Positions 17,602 through 26,808 of a stretch of DNA of 64,000 nt are shown here, in pieces (positions within the stretch are counted from its first letter, which is position 1; each line of letters starts with the position of its first letter). Both the position numbers and the translations under genes were made by a program. This stretch comes from Pseudomonas amygdali (GTDB lineage Bacteria > Pseudomonadota > Gammaproteobacteria > Pseudomonadales > Pseudomonadaceae), in the NCBI RefSeq assembly GCF_002699855.1, contig NZ_LKBW01000299.1, positions 19,834-83,833 on the forward strand, in the 5' to 3' direction. The notes beneath the pieces are model-generated. The model did no database searches. It saw nothing but the letters and a program-made list of their open reading frames with translations, and was not told the origin of the DNA.

Positions 17602-18624
17602 GTGGATTTCGTTGTCGATTACGCAAGTTTTCTGGCCAAAACCGTGACGCTGGTGATCGCCATCGTGGTGGTGCTGGTTGCCATTGCGTCCATGCGTGGC
17701 AAGGGGCGTCGCAAAACGGCCGGGCAACTGCAGGTCACCCGGCTCAATGATTTCTATAAAGGCCTGCGTGAGCGGCTCGAGCAATCCTTGCTCGACAAAG
17801 AGCGCCTCAAGACGCTGCGCAAGGAGCAGGGCAAGGCCCTGAAAAAAGAAAAAAAGCAGGCCGAGCCAAAATCCCGTGTCTATGTGCTGGATTTCGACGG
17901 TGACATCAAGGCCTCGGCTACTGAAAGCATGCGTCATGAAATTACCGCTCTGCTGACGCTGGCCACCGACAAGGACGAAGTGGTCCTGCGTCTGGAAAGC
18001 GGTGGCGGCATGGTGCACAGCTATGGTCTGGCGTCCTCGCAACTGGCACGCATTCGGCAGGCCGGTATTCCACTGACCGTATGCATCGACAAGGTTGCGG
18101 CCAGTGGCGGGTACATGATGGCCTGCATCGGCAACAAGATCATCAGCGCACCCTTCGCCATCCTCGGGTCCATCGGCGTCGTGGCGCAGTTGCCGAACGT
18201 CAATCGCTTGCTGAAGAAGCACGACATCGATTTTGAAGTGCTGACCGCAGGCGAATACAAACGCACCCTGACGGTGTTTGGCGAAAACACCGAGAAGGGT
18301 CGCGAGAAATTCCAGCAGGACCTGGACATCACCCACGACCTGTTCAAGAACTTCGTTGCCAGCTACCGCCCGCAGTTGTCTATCGACGAAGTGGCGACGG
18401 GTGAGATATGGCTGGGCATGGCAGCGGTCGACAAACTGCTGGTCGACGAACTCAAGACCAGCGACGAGTACCTGGCCGAGCGCGCCAAGGATGCAGACGT
18501 GTTCCACCTGCACTACGTGCAACGCAAGAGCCTGCAAGAGCGCATGGGTATGGCTGCAGCCACCTCGGCGGATCAGTTGGCTGCTAAGTGGTGGGGACGT
18601 TTGACTCAGCAGCGGTTCTGGTAG
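17602..18624 (+). CDS. sohB: SohB-type membrane protease (S49 family)
   Basis: 340-residue inner-membrane serine protease. One N-terminal membrane segment (about 10-28) anchors it, and a Lys/Glu-rich cytoplasmic or periplasmic linker follows. The S49 domain carries KVAASGGYMMA, with the probable nucleophile Ser168, and the probable general base Lys220 in GEYKR. SohB suppresses htrA loss in E. coli and is thought to degrade misfolded or signal-peptide material. The start is GTG 17602, with GAGGG 8 nt upstream. It diverges from the histidine phosphatase gene over about 200 nt. Confidence 0.93.
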   Translation: MDFVVDYASFLAKTVTLVIAIVVVLVAIASMRGKGRRKTAGQLQVTRLNDFYKGLRERLEQSLLDKERLKTLRKEQGKALKKEKKQAEPKSRVYVLDFDGDIKASATESMRHEITALLTLATDKDEVVLRLESGGGMVHSYGLASSQLARIRQAGIPLTVCIDKVAASGGYMMACIGNKIISAPFAILGSIGVVAQLPNVNRLLKKHDIDFEVLTAGEYKRTLTVFGENTEKGREKFQQDLDITHDLFKNFVASYRPQLSIDEVATGEIWLGMAAVDKLLVDELKTSDEYLAERAKDADVFHLHYVQRKSLQERMGMAAATSADQLAAKWWGRLTQQRFW

Positions 18625-19132
18625 GCATTGTTTAGGGGGGTAACGACTTGTGCCAATGCTCCGGTGCGAGCGATAACCTCAACTATCGTGCGGCGCTCTG
18701 CGTCGCACATCAAGATCGGACGCAGAGCGTCCAGAGCCGCGTTCCCACGCTGGAGCGTGCGGAACGATAATCTCCAACTATCGTGCGACGCTCCGCGTCG
18801 TCACGCTGTCTCGTGACGCTCTGCGTCACAATTGGGCTGCCGCGTAACGTCATGCCTTGCCCGTAATCACGGCACATAAACCAAAGCGCTTTTTATCACG
18901 ATGGCACTGTCGACGCAGAGTGCGACGTTAGTGACAGGGCGCCTGATCTCGCAGGACGACCGTGTGACGCAGAGCGTCACGAAAGGCATTACCACGCGGA
19001 GCGTGGGAACGAGAATCTGAGCCGAACGCCAATCACCTGACACCACAGAACCACGAACTGCATGCCTACGCGGAGCGCAGGCACGATAGTCATCTCAAGT
19101 GAGCACAGAGACGATAATGCAGGTCGCCTGAA
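18625..19132. repeat. 508-nt intergenic cluster of short REP-like palindromes
   Basis: No gene is visible. At least six short GC palindromes of related sequence are present: 18689-18707, 18747-18760, 18785-18800, 18813-18829, 18964-18980 and 18992-19006, with a looser copy at 19063-19083. GTGACGCTCTGCGTCAC at 18813 and GTGACGCAGAGCGTCAC at 18964 are exact reverse complements of each other. Several are followed by GGAACGATAAT- or GGAACGAGAAT-type tails. This matches the REP-type intergenic repeats common in P. syringae genomes. Such elements can end transcripts, bind gyrase or be moved by RAYT enzymes; no RAYT gene is in the window. Confidence 0.75.
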
Positions 19133-19627
19133 TCAGCGGCGCCGGAACAGCGGTAGCGGCTCGTCGGTTGCAGCCTGATAGGTCACCGAAAAGTCCTTGA
19201 GGCCTTCCAGCGCCTCGTACGGGTCCTTGTCGGCACGCACTGCAAAGGCGTCGAAGCCACAGCGGCGCATGTAGAACAACTGATCGCGCAACACGTCGCC
19301 GATGGCACGTAATTCGCCCTTGTAGCCAAAGCGATCACGCAACAGGCGCGCGTTCGAGAAGCTACGACCGTCAGTGATAGCCGGAAAGTTCAGGGCGATG
19401 ACCTGAAACTGGTCCACATCTGCGCCAATCTCTTCGGCTTCTTCATCACTGTCCAGCCATACGCCCAAACCGCCATCGCGTGCCTTCAATGCATGCGCGT
19501 GTTCGCGCCACAGTCCCAGCGGCACGATCAGGTCGTCGCAGTTCGACAGGCTGTCAAAGGTGGTTTCCTTCGGCAACAAGTGCCAGGTTTCATCAATGAC
19601 TTCGTTGTTCTTAATGATTCGCTGCAT
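19133..19627 (-). CDS. DUF934 family protein linked to sulfite reductase
   Basis: 164-residue soluble protein of the DUF934 family, which in many proteobacteria is encoded next to cysI. Visible family features are the FPAITDGRSFSNARLLRDRFGYKGELRAIG core and the DQLFYMRRCGFDAF segment. Its role is not established; linkage suggests help with sulfite reduction, such as electron delivery or assembly of the siroheme enzyme. The start at 19627 overlaps the cysI stop by 17 nt, so it is translationally coupled. The frame extends 26 codons further upstream into cysI, but that extension carries no family sequence. Confidence 0.9.
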   Translation of the reverse strand: MQRIIKNNEVIDETWHLLPKETTFDSLSNCDDLIVPLGLWREHAHALKARDGGLGVWLDSDEEAEEIGADVDQFQVIALNFPAITDGRSFSNARLLRDRFGYKGELRAIGDVLRDQLFYMRRCGFDAFAVRADKDPYEALEGLKDFSVTYQAATDEPLPLFRRR

Positions 19628-21269
19628 AGACGCGCTCCTTGAAAGGGTCAATGCCAATACGTTGGTAGGTGTCGATAAAGCGCTCGTCTTCTGTACGTTT
19701 TTCAACGTAGACGTCGATCAGCTTCTCGATCACGTCCGGCATCGCCTCCTGGGCAAAGGAAGGGCCGAGGATCTTGCCGAGGCTCGCATCACGGCTGGCA
19801 CTGCCGCCGAGTGAGACCTGATAGAACTCTTCACCTTTCTTGTCCACGCCCAGCACGCCGATATGGCCGACGTGGTGGTGGCCGCAAGCATTCATGCAGC
19901 CGGAAATATTCAGGTCCAGCTCGCCGATATCGAACAGGTAGTCCAGATCGTCGAAGCGGCGCTGGATGGATTCTGCAATCGGAATCGACTTGGCGTTGGC
20001 CAACGAGCAGAAATCACCGCCAGGGCAGCAGATGATGTCGGTCAGAAGACCAATGTTCGGTGTGGCAAAACCATTGTCGCGCAGCTCGTTCCACAGGGTG
20101 AACAGCTCGGCCTGCTCGACGTCGGCCAGGATGATGTTCTGCTCGTGGGAAGTGCGCAGTTGACCAAAGCTGTAGCGATCGGCCAGATCGGCGATGGCGT
20201 CAAGCTGCTTGTCGGTCACGTCGCCCGGCGCAACGCCGGTGGGCTTGAGCGACAGGGTCACAGCAATGTAGCCAGGCTTTTTGTGGGCCAGCACATTGCG
20301 TTGACGCCAGCGAGCGAAACCTGGGTGTTGAGCGTCCAGTGCTGCCAGTTCGGCGTGCTGGTCGCTGAGAGCCTTGTATTGCGGGTCGACGAAGTGCCGG
20401 GAAACGCGCTGCACTTCGGCTTCGGTCAGGGTGGTCTGGCCACCACGCAAGTGCGCCATTTCGGCGTCGACCTTGGCGGCGAACACCTCGGGCGTCAGTG
20501 CCTTGACCAGAATCTTGATCCGCGCCTTGTACTTGTTATCGCGACGGCCATAACGGTTGTAGACCCGCAGGATGGCGTCGAGGTAACTCAGCAGGTCCTG
20601 CCACGGCAGGAACTCGTTGATGAAGGCACCTACAACCGGCGTACGGCCAAGGCCGCCACCCACCAGGACGCGGAAACCCAGCTCGCCGGCTTCGTTGCGC
20701 AACGGTTCAAGACCGATGTCATGTACTTCGATGGCGGCGCGATCACTGGTCGAACCGTTGATTGCGATCTTGAACTTGCGCGGCAGGTAGGCGAACTCCG
20801 GGTGGAACGTGGTCCACTGGCGGACGATTTCGCACCATGGGCGTGGGTCCACCAGCTCGTCTGCAGCAACACCGGCAAACTGGTCGGTGGTCACGTTGCG
20901 CAGGCAGTTGCCGCTGGTCTGGATCGCGTGCATCTGCACGGTCGCCAGTTCAGCGAGAATATCCGGTACATCTTCAAGCGCAGGCCAGTTGAACTGTACG
21001 TTCTGGCGAGTACTGATGTGCGCGTAGCCCTTGTCGTAGTCACGGGCAATTTTGGCCATCATGCGCGCCTGACGCGAGGTCAGCTGGCCGTATGGAACCG
21101 CCACACGCAACATCGGCGCAAAGCGCTGCACATAAAGGCCGTTTTGCAGGCGCAACGGTCGAAATTCTTCTTCGCTCAGTTCCCCGGCCAGATAGCGTCG
21201 GGTCTGATCCCGGAACTGCTTGACGCGGTCCTCGATGATCTTCTGATCGTAATCGTCGTATACGTACAT
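19611..21269 (-). CDS. cysI: Sulfite/nitrite reductase hemoprotein CysI
   Basis: Assimilatory sulfite reductase of 552 residues; reduces sulfite to sulfide for cysteine synthesis. The siroheme/4Fe-4S enzyme marks are present: TSGNCLRNVT in the first half, and CCPGGDFCSLA followed by SGCMNACGHHHVG in the second half, giving the cluster cysteines. ATG 21269 is chosen because MYVYDDYDQ is the usual Pseudomonas start and AGGA lies upstream; the frame opens 74 codons earlier without homology. No flavoprotein partner cysJ is adjacent, so electrons probably come from a ferredoxin. It is coupled to the DUF934 gene. Confidence 0.95.
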   Translation of the reverse strand: MYVYDDYDQKIIEDRVKQFRDQTRRYLAGELSEEEFRPLRLQNGLYVQRFAPMLRVAVPYGQLTSRQARMMAKIARDYDKGYAHISTRQNVQFNWPALEDVPDILAELATVQMHAIQTSGNCLRNVTTDQFAGVAADELVDPRPWCEIVRQWTTFHPEFAYLPRKFKIAINGSTSDRAAIEVHDIGLEPLRNEAGELGFRVLVGGGLGRTPVVGAFINEFLPWQDLLSYLDAILRVYNRYGRRDNKYKARIKILVKALTPEVFAAKVDAEMAHLRGGQTTLTEAEVQRVSRHFVDPQYKALSDQHAELAALDAQHPGFARWRQRNVLAHKKPGYIAVTLSLKPTGVAPGDVTDKQLDAIADLADRYSFGQLRTSHEQNIILADVEQAELFTLWNELRDNGFATPNIGLLTDIICCPGGDFCSLANAKSIPIAESIQRRFDDLDYLFDIGELDLNISGCMNACGHHHVGHIGVLGVDKKGEEFYQVSLGGSASRDASLGKILGPSFAQEAMPDVIEKLIDVYVEKRTEDERFIDTYQRIGIDPFKERVYAANH

Positions 21270-21609
21270 ATAGGTCCTGTTCTCAGGCTTCGTCATGAAG
21301 CAGGGCAGTTGCGTCAGTCCGGGCACACGCTCGTCACTCGCGGTAGCCTGCTTCATCTGGTCAATTCTGCGCGCACGGCCGCGCACTCCGTCGGGAGCGA
21401 AGGCGACGATAGCAGTTTGCAGATATCGATAAAAGTGATGTTTATATATATGCAAATCACTAAAAGCGATAAGCAAAAAAGGTTTGATCATATCCCTGCT
21501 TGCCGTGTGGGCAAGACTCGACTTAACTGTGCATTGACCGATGCCGAATGAGTGTCGTAACCCTTCCTTTCATATGCAATCACCCATAAGACCGACAAGA
21601 GGCGATGCG
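21270..21609. promoter_or_regulatory. cysI upstream region with an AGTGAT/ATCACT dyad
   Basis: 340 nt without a convincing gene. An AT-rich core carries AGTGAT (21434-21439) and ATCACT (21456-21461) in inverted orientation around TTTATATATATGC, about 165-190 nt upstream of cysI. CysB-type LysR regulators bind AT-rich dyads at sulfur genes, so this is a candidate cysI activation site. The motif match is my own reading and not diagnostic. Confidence 0.35.
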
Positions 21610-21723
21610 ATGAGCAAGCACCCGAAAGTAACCAAACCGGGCAGATCCGTGGACACCTTGGCCATTTTATTCATTGTCATACTGGCCGTGGGCGCGGCGA
21701 TGTTCTGGGCCAGCAGCCAGTGA
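21610..21723 (+). CDS. Small single-span membrane protein (37 aa), unknown function
   Basis: Short frame beginning ATGAGCAAGCAC at 21610, preceded by AAGAGGCGATGCG with a usable AGAGG 8 nt upstream. The product has a basic N-terminus (residues 1-13) and one hydrophobic helix (about 17-33, LAILFIVILAVGAAMFW), typical of small inner-membrane proteins. No family is recognised. It lies between the divergent cysI promoter region and a periplasmic-binding-protein gene, 100 nt before the latter. Coding status rests on the start site and the clean membrane pattern; it could be chance. Confidence 0.5.
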   Translation: MSKHPKVTKPGRSVDTLAILFIVILAVGAAMFWASSQ

Positions 21724-21823
21724 CAGGCTGAACAAAGAATTTGCCTGAGTCTCCAGAACCTTGCTGTAGCAGCCGATAACTCGCGTGTAGCGATAAATTC
21801 CTGCTACCTCAAGGTTCGTTGAT

Positions 21824-22924
21824 ATGAAGGCGCTATTTGTTGGCTGGCTAATGCTATTCGGCTTTTGGTGGGCAGGATCCGCATTTGCCGCCTCGGTGGT
21901 ATTTCTGAGTCCCGGTACAGAGACCGATGGCTATTGGCAGAGCCATGCCCGGGTGATGCAGACGGCCGCCGATACCACCGGTATGTCACTCAAAATTCTC
22001 TATACCGATCGCGACACCCGCAAGTTGCTGGCCATGGCGCGCGATACGCTGCAAGGGTATGTGCGTCCGGACTACCTGATGTTTTCCAATGAGCTGAATG
22101 TCGCCCCTGAAATCCTGCGTATGTCTACAGGCAGCGGGGTCAAGCTGTTCGCCGTCAACAATACACTGACGGCGGATCAGATTCGTATTCTGGGTGATCT
22201 GCCGTCGCGCTATCCGGATTTCATTGGCAGCCTGGTCGGCAACGACGAGCAGGGTGGTTACCTGACGGCGAAAAGGCTTATCAGCCTTGCTTACCCGGTC
22301 ATGGACGGGCAGGAGGTTGAAATGCTCGCGTTCTCGGGCACCAACACCACGCCTGTGTCCCTGTTGCGTGAAAAAGGCATGCTGCGCGCCTTGTCAGAGC
22401 ACCCGGAGGTGCATTTGCGGCAAGTTGCGCTGGGAGGATGGCGTCGGGATCGCGCACTCGAGCAGGCGCGCGTGTTGTTCAAACGCTACCCGCAGACACG
22501 CCTGGTATGGGCTGCCAACGAGCAAATGGCGTTTGGTGCGATGGATGCATTGCGGGAAAAAGGCGGCAAACCGGGTGAAGATGTATTGTTCAGTGCTATC
22601 AATGGCACGTCACTGTCATTGCAGGCCCAGCTCAATGGCAACCTGAGCGTAGTGGCCACCGGGCATTTCAACCTGGGTGGATGGGCAATCATCCTGTTGC
22701 ATCGCTATGACACTGCCCAGCGGCAAGCCCGGCAACAGGTCGGCGCACGCACTATCGATGTGTTGCACCTGGTCGAGCCGCAGGACACGCAACGCTTTCT
22801 GAACGCAACCCGCGAGGAGCGCTACCGGCTTGATATCCAGGCATTCAACGTGGGGGCTTTTGGCGAGGACTCACCGTTTTCCCTGAAAAACATGTTGCCG
22901 CCTGATCGCCCAGGCGGCAAGTAG
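21824..22924 (+). CDS. Periplasmic sugar-type ABC substrate-binding protein (orphan)
   Basis: 366-residue exported binding protein. A signal peptide covers about residues 1-22, ending AFA before ASVVFLSPG. The mature part has the type I periplasmic-binding/LacI fold pattern (AASVVFLSPGTETDGYW at the first strand, WAANEQMAFGAMDALREKG in the second lobe). No permease or ATPase gene is near, so it may serve a distant transporter or act as the sensing partner of a membrane signalling protein. It is convergent with metH, ending 6 nt from the metH stop. The ligand cannot be read from sequence. Confidence 0.87.
   Translation: MKALFVGWLMLFGFWWAGSAFAASVVFLSPGTETDGYWQSHARVMQTAADTTGMSLKILYTDRDTRKLLAMARDTLQGYVRPDYLMFSNELNVAPEILRMSTGSGVKLFAVNNTLTADQIRILGDLPSRYPDFIGSLVGNDEQGGYLTAKRLISLAYPVMDGQEVEMLAFSGTNTTPVSLLREKGMLRALSEHPEVHLRQVALGGWRRDRALEQARVLFKRYPQTRLVWAANEQMAFGAMDALREKGGKPGEDVLFSAINGTSLSLQAQLNGNLSVVATGHFNLGGWAIILLHRYDTAQRQARQQVGARTIDVLHLVEPQDTQRFLNATREERYRLDIQAFNVGAFGEDSPFSLKNMLPPDRPGGK
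22895..22920 (-). terminator. Hairpin shared by the convergent binding-protein and metH ends
   Basis: A 10-bp perfect stem (TTGCCGCCTG / CAGGCGGCAA) with a 6-nt loop lies inside the last codons of the binding-protein gene. Read on the minus strand, after metH, it is followed by CATGTTTTTC. It may end the metH transcript. Confidence 0.5.
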
Positions 22925-22930
22925 TCGGGC

Positions 22931-25900
22931 TTACTCGTCATAACCCAGGTTCGGTGCCAGCCAGCGCTCGGTGACGCTCAGGTCCTGGCCTTTGCGGGCG
23001 GTATAGCTTTCGACCTGATCCTTATCCACCTTGCCTACCGCAAAGTACTGCGCCTGAGGATGGGCAAAATACCAGCCGCTGACGGCCGCAGCCGGGAACA
23101 TTGCGTAGTGCTCGGTCAGGAACATGCCGCTTTTGCCGGGCGTATGTTCGGGTGTGCCTTCCGGCAGTGGATCGAGCAGGGCGAACAGGGTGCCTTTTTC
23201 GGTGTGATCCGGGCAGGCCGGGTAGCCGGGAGCCGGACGAATGCCCATGTATTGCTCCTTGATCAACGCCTCGTTGTCCAGCGCCTCGTCTTTCGCGTAA
23301 CCCCAGTATTCCTTGCGCACCTGCTGGTGCAGCCATTCGGCACAGGCCTCGGCCAGACGGTCGGCGAGCGCCTTGACCATGATCGAGTTGTAGTCGTCGC
23401 CCTTGTCCTGATACGCCTTGGCAACTTCTTCGGCACCAATGCCGGCTGTGGTGATGAAGCCACCGATGTAGTCGGTCAGGCCACTGTCTTTCGGCGCGAC
23501 GAAGTCGGCCAGCGAGAAATTCGGCTTGCCGTCAGGCTTTATGGTCTGTTGGCGCAGGTGATGCAGCTTCGCCAGCGGCTTGCCGTCGTCGCCATAGACT
23601 TCCAGATCATCATCGTTGACCTGATTGGCTGGCCAGAAGCCGAATACTGCACGGGCGCTGATCAGTTTCTCGTCGATCAGCTTGCGCAGCATCTGAGTGG
23701 CGTCCGCATACAGCGCGGTGGCCGCTTCACCGACCACTTCGTCGGTCAGGATGCGTGGGTATTTACCGGCCAGATCCCAGGAGATGAAGAACGGTGTCCA
23801 GTCGATGTATTCGGCCAGCACGTTCAGGTCGATATCCTGCAGAACCCGGGTGCCGGTGAAGGTCGGTTGGGCAGGGGTGTAGTTTTCCCAGTCGAACTGC
23901 GGCTTCTTCGCCACCGCCGCGCCATAGCTCAAGCGCTCGGTGCGCGCTCTGCGTGCCGAGGTACGCTCACGTACTTCCACGTATTCCAGGCGGGTCTTTT
24001 CGATGAAGGCCGGTTTCAGTTCTTTCGACAGTAACTGGGTCGCCACGCCCACCGCACGTGAAGCGTCGGTGACGTAGATGACTGCATCATTGCTGTATTT
24101 AGGCTCGATCTTGACCGCCGTGTGCGCCTTGGAGGTGGTCGCGCCACCGATCATCAAGGGCAGATGGAAGTCCTGGCGCTGCATTTCCCGGGCAACATGG
24201 ACCATTTCGTCCAGCGACGGCGTGATCAGGCCGGACAAACCAATGATGTCGCACTTTTCATCGCGCGCCACCTGGAGAATTTTCTCGGCAGGCACCATCA
24301 CCCCGAGATCGACGATATCGTAGCCGTTACAGCCCAGCACCACGCCGACGATGTTCTTGCCAATGTCATGGACGTCGCCCTTGACCGTGGCCATGAGGAT
24401 CTTGCCCTTGGCCTCTGGCTTGTCGCCTTTTTCCAGCTCGATGAACGGGATCAGGTGCGCAACTGCCTGTTTCATGACCCGTGCGGACTTCACCACCTGA
24501 GGCAGGAACATCTTGCCTGCGCCAAACAGGTCACCGACCACGTTCATGCCCGCCATCAATGGGCCTTCAATCACTTCGATGGGGCGGGTGAATGCCAGAC
24601 GCGACTCTTCGGTGTCCTGCACGATATGAGTGGTGATGCCCTTGACCAGCGCATGCTCCAGCCGCTGATTGACCGGCCAGCTGCGCCATTCTTCGGTTTC
24701 GGCTTCCTTGACACTGCCATCGCCCTTGAACTTGTCGGCAATTGCCAGCAATGCATCCGTGCCCTCGGGATTGCGGTTGAGCACTACGTCTTCGACGCAG
24801 TCACGCAGTTCAGCGGGAATCTGGTCGTAGATTTCCAGCTGCCCGGCGTTAACGATGCCCATACTCAGGCCATTGCGGATCGCATGCAGCAGGAACACCG
24901 AGTGGATCGCCTCGCGCACCGGGTTGTTGCCGCGGAACGAGAACGAAACGTTGGACACCCCACCCGAGGTCAGGGCATACGGCAGCTCGTCACGGATGTA
25001 GGCGCAGGCGTTGATAAAGTCCACGGCATAGTTGTTGTGCTCTTCAATACCGGTAGCGATGGCGAAGATGTTCGGGTCGAAGATGATGTCTTCCGGCGGG
25101 AAGCCCACTTCGTTGACCAGAATGTCGTAGGAGCGCTTGCAGATTTCCTTCTTGCGCGCCTCGGTATCGGCCTGACCCTGTTCGTCGAAGGCCATGACCA
25201 CCACGGCCGCGCCGTATCGCTTGCACAGCCGCGCGTGATGAATGAACTGCTCGACGCCTTCCTTCATGCTGATGGAGTTGACGATGCCCTTGCCCTGGAT
25301 GCACTTGAGGCCGGCCTCGATCACTTCCCACTTGGAGGAGTCGATCATGATCGGTACGCGGGAAATGTCCGGCTCGCCTGCGATCAGGTTGAGGAAGGTC
25401 ACCATGGCCTTCTTCGATTCGAGCATCCCTTCGTCCATGTTGATGTCGATCACCTGGGCACCGGCTTCGACCTGCTGCAGGGCGACTTCCAGCGCTTCGG
25501 TGTAGTTGTCTTCACGAATCAGACGGGCAAAGCGGGCAGAGCCGGTGATGTTGGTGCGCTCGCCGACGTTGACGAACAGCGACTGACGATCAATGGTGAA
25601 CGGTTCCAGGCCCGACAGGCGGCAGGCTTTTGGAATGTCCGGAATTTCGCGTGGCGCGTAGCCCGAAACAGCCTCGGCAATCGCCTTGATGTGCGCTGGC
25701 GTCGTACCGCAGCAACCGCCGACGATGTTCAGGAAGCCGCTTTGCGCGAACTCTTCGATGATCTTCGCCGTCTGGCTCGGCAGCTCGTCGTATTCGCCAA
25801 AGGCGTTGGGCAGACCGGCGTTGGGGTGCGCAGATACATGGGTGTTGGCCTTGTTGGCCAGCTCTTGCAGGTAAGGGCGCAGCTCGCTGGCACCCAGCGC

Positions 25901-26650
25901 GCAGTTCAGACCGACCGAGATCGGTTTGGCGTGGCTGATCGAGTTCCAGAAGGCTTCTGTGGTCTGTCCCGACAGGGTACGTCCCGAAGCGTCGGTGATG
26001 GTCCCGGAAATCATGATCGGCAGTTCAAAACCCACTTCTTCGAACACGCCCTGCACGGCAAAGATCGCCGCCTTGGCGTTGAGGGTGTCGAAAATGGTTT
26101 CGATCAGGATCAGGTCGGCACCGCCCTCGATCAGCCCCTTGGTGGCTTCGCTGTAGTTCTCGACCAGCTCGTCGAACGTGACGTTGCGATAGCCAGGGTT
26201 GTTGACGTCCGGCGACAGCGAGCAGGTGCGGCTGGTAGGGCCCAGCACGCCCGCCACGAAGCGCGGCTTGTCCGGCGTTTCAAGGGTTTTGGCGTCTGCG
26301 ACCTTGCGCGCCAGGCGCGCGCCTTCGACGTTCAGCTCGTAGACGATCGATTCCATGCCGTAATCGGCCTGAGACACCTGGGTGGCGTTGAATGTGTTGG
26401 TTTCGAGAATGTCGGCACCGGCATCCAGATAAGCCTTCTCAATGGCGCCGATCACGTCAGGCCGAGTCAGGATCAACAGGTCGTTGTTGCCCTTGACATC
26501 GCTTGGCCAATCGGCGAAGCGCTTGCCCCGATAATCGTGCTCTTCAAGCCTGTAGCTCTGAATCATGGTGCCCATGCCGCCATCGAGGATTAGAATCCTC
26601 TGTTTCAGAGCAGTGAGAAAGGCTTGATGGCGGGCGCTGCGGTCAGACAT
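22931..26650 (-). CDS. metH: Cobalamin-dependent methionine synthase MetH
   Basis: Full-length 1239-residue enzyme that transfers the methyl group of 5-methyltetrahydrofolate to homocysteine. All four modules are seen in order: homocysteine-binding with zinc ligands ([12 protein letters not shown], about 1-340), folate/pterin-binding (about 355-620), cobalamin-binding with the axial-ligand motif [12 protein letters not shown] and cap (about 650-890), and the AdoMet reactivation domain with [12 protein letters not shown] (about 900-1235). The start follows an AAGG-containing leader. I looked for an SAH or cobalamin riboswitch in the 158-nt upstream gap and saw none. Divergent from cti. Confidence 0.98.
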   Translation of the reverse strand: MSDRSARHQAFLTALKQRILILDGGMGTMIQSYRLEEHDYRGKRFADWPSDVKGNNDLLILTRPDVIGAIEKAYLDAGADILETNTFNATQVSQADYGMESIVYELNVEGARLARKVADAKTLETPDKPRFVAGVLGPTSRTCSLSPDVNNPGYRNVTFDELVENYSEATKGLIEGGADLILIETIFDTLNAKAAIFAVQGVFEEVGFELPIMISGTITDASGRTLSGQTTEAFWNSISHAKPISVGLNCALGASELRPYLQELANKANTHVSAHPNAGLPNAFGEYDELPSQTAKIIEEFAQSGFLNIVGGCCGTTPAHIKAIAEAVSGYAPREIPDIPKACRLSGLEPFTIDRQSLFVNVGERTNITGSARFARLIREDNYTEALEVALQQVEAGAQVIDINMDEGMLESKKAMVTFLNLIAGEPDISRVPIMIDSSKWEVIEAGLKCIQGKGIVNSISMKEGVEQFIHHARLCKRYGAAVVVMAFDEQGQADTEARKKEICKRSYDILVNEVGFPPEDIIFDPNIFAIATGIEEHNNYAVDFINACAYIRDELPYALTSGGVSNVSFSFRGNNPVREAIHSVFLLHAIRNGLSMGIVNAGQLEIYDQIPAELRDCVEDVVLNRNPEGTDALLAIADKFKGDGSVKEAETEEWRSWPVNQRLEHALVKGITTHIVQDTEESRLAFTRPIEVIEGPLMAGMNVVGDLFGAGKMFLPQVVKSARVMKQAVAHLIPFIELEKGDKPEAKGKILMATVKGDVHDIGKNIVGVVLGCNGYDIVDLGVMVPAEKILQVARDEKCDIIGLSGLITPSLDEMVHVAREMQRQDFHLPLMIGGATTSKAHTAVKIEPKYSNDAVIYVTDASRAVGVATQLLSKELKPAFIEKTRLEYVEVRERTSARRARTERLSYGAAVAKKPQFDWENYTPAQPTFTGTRVLQDIDLNVLAEYIDWTPFFISWDLAGKYPRILTDEVVGEAATALYADATQMLRKLIDEKLISARAVFGFWPANQVNDDDLEVYGDDGKPLAKLHHLRQQTIKPDGKPNFSLADFVAPKDSGLTDYIGGFITTAGIGAEEVAKAYQDKGDDYNSIMVKALADRLAEACAEWLHQQVRKEYWGYAKDEALDNEALIKEQYMGIRPAPGYPACPDHTEKGTLFALLDPLPEGTPEHTPGKSGMFLTEHYAMFPAAAVSGWYFAHPQAQYFAVGKVDKDQVESYTARKGQDLSVTERWLAPNLGYDE

Positions 26651-26808
26651 GGGGGCTACCTTGAGAAGGTCGATACTTTAAAGGACGGGATGATAGCAAA
26701 CTGGAGCGGTTTTGGTGGTGCTGCGGCTTTTGCATGAAAATCATTCATGTTGGAGGCAATTACGGCCTAGTAGAATTGTGCCATTCTTAATGACAGAGCC
26801 TACGGGAT

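Noticed and set aside
18625..19132. CRISPR array in the sohB-DUF934 gap
   Set aside because: The repeats are short palindromes of variable length and spacing without constant-length spacers, and no cas gene is present.
19863..21551. A 562-codon open frame on the plus strand, opposite cysI
   Set aside because: cysI is intact on the other strand with its cluster cysteines; the antisense frame shows no domain or usable start.
22895..22920. A hairpin as the end of a separate small RNA
   Set aside because: It is within the binding-protein coding sequence at a convergent gene pair, where a shared terminator is the simpler reading.
24122..26593. An 823-codon open frame on the plus strand, opposite metH
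   Set aside because: It is antisense to a full-length, highly conserved MetH, has no family sequence, and reflects GC-rich codon bias in the opposite frame.
26651..26808. SAH or cobalamin riboswitch upstream of metH
   Set aside because: The 158-nt gap shows no conserved core sequence or multi-stem pattern of either class.
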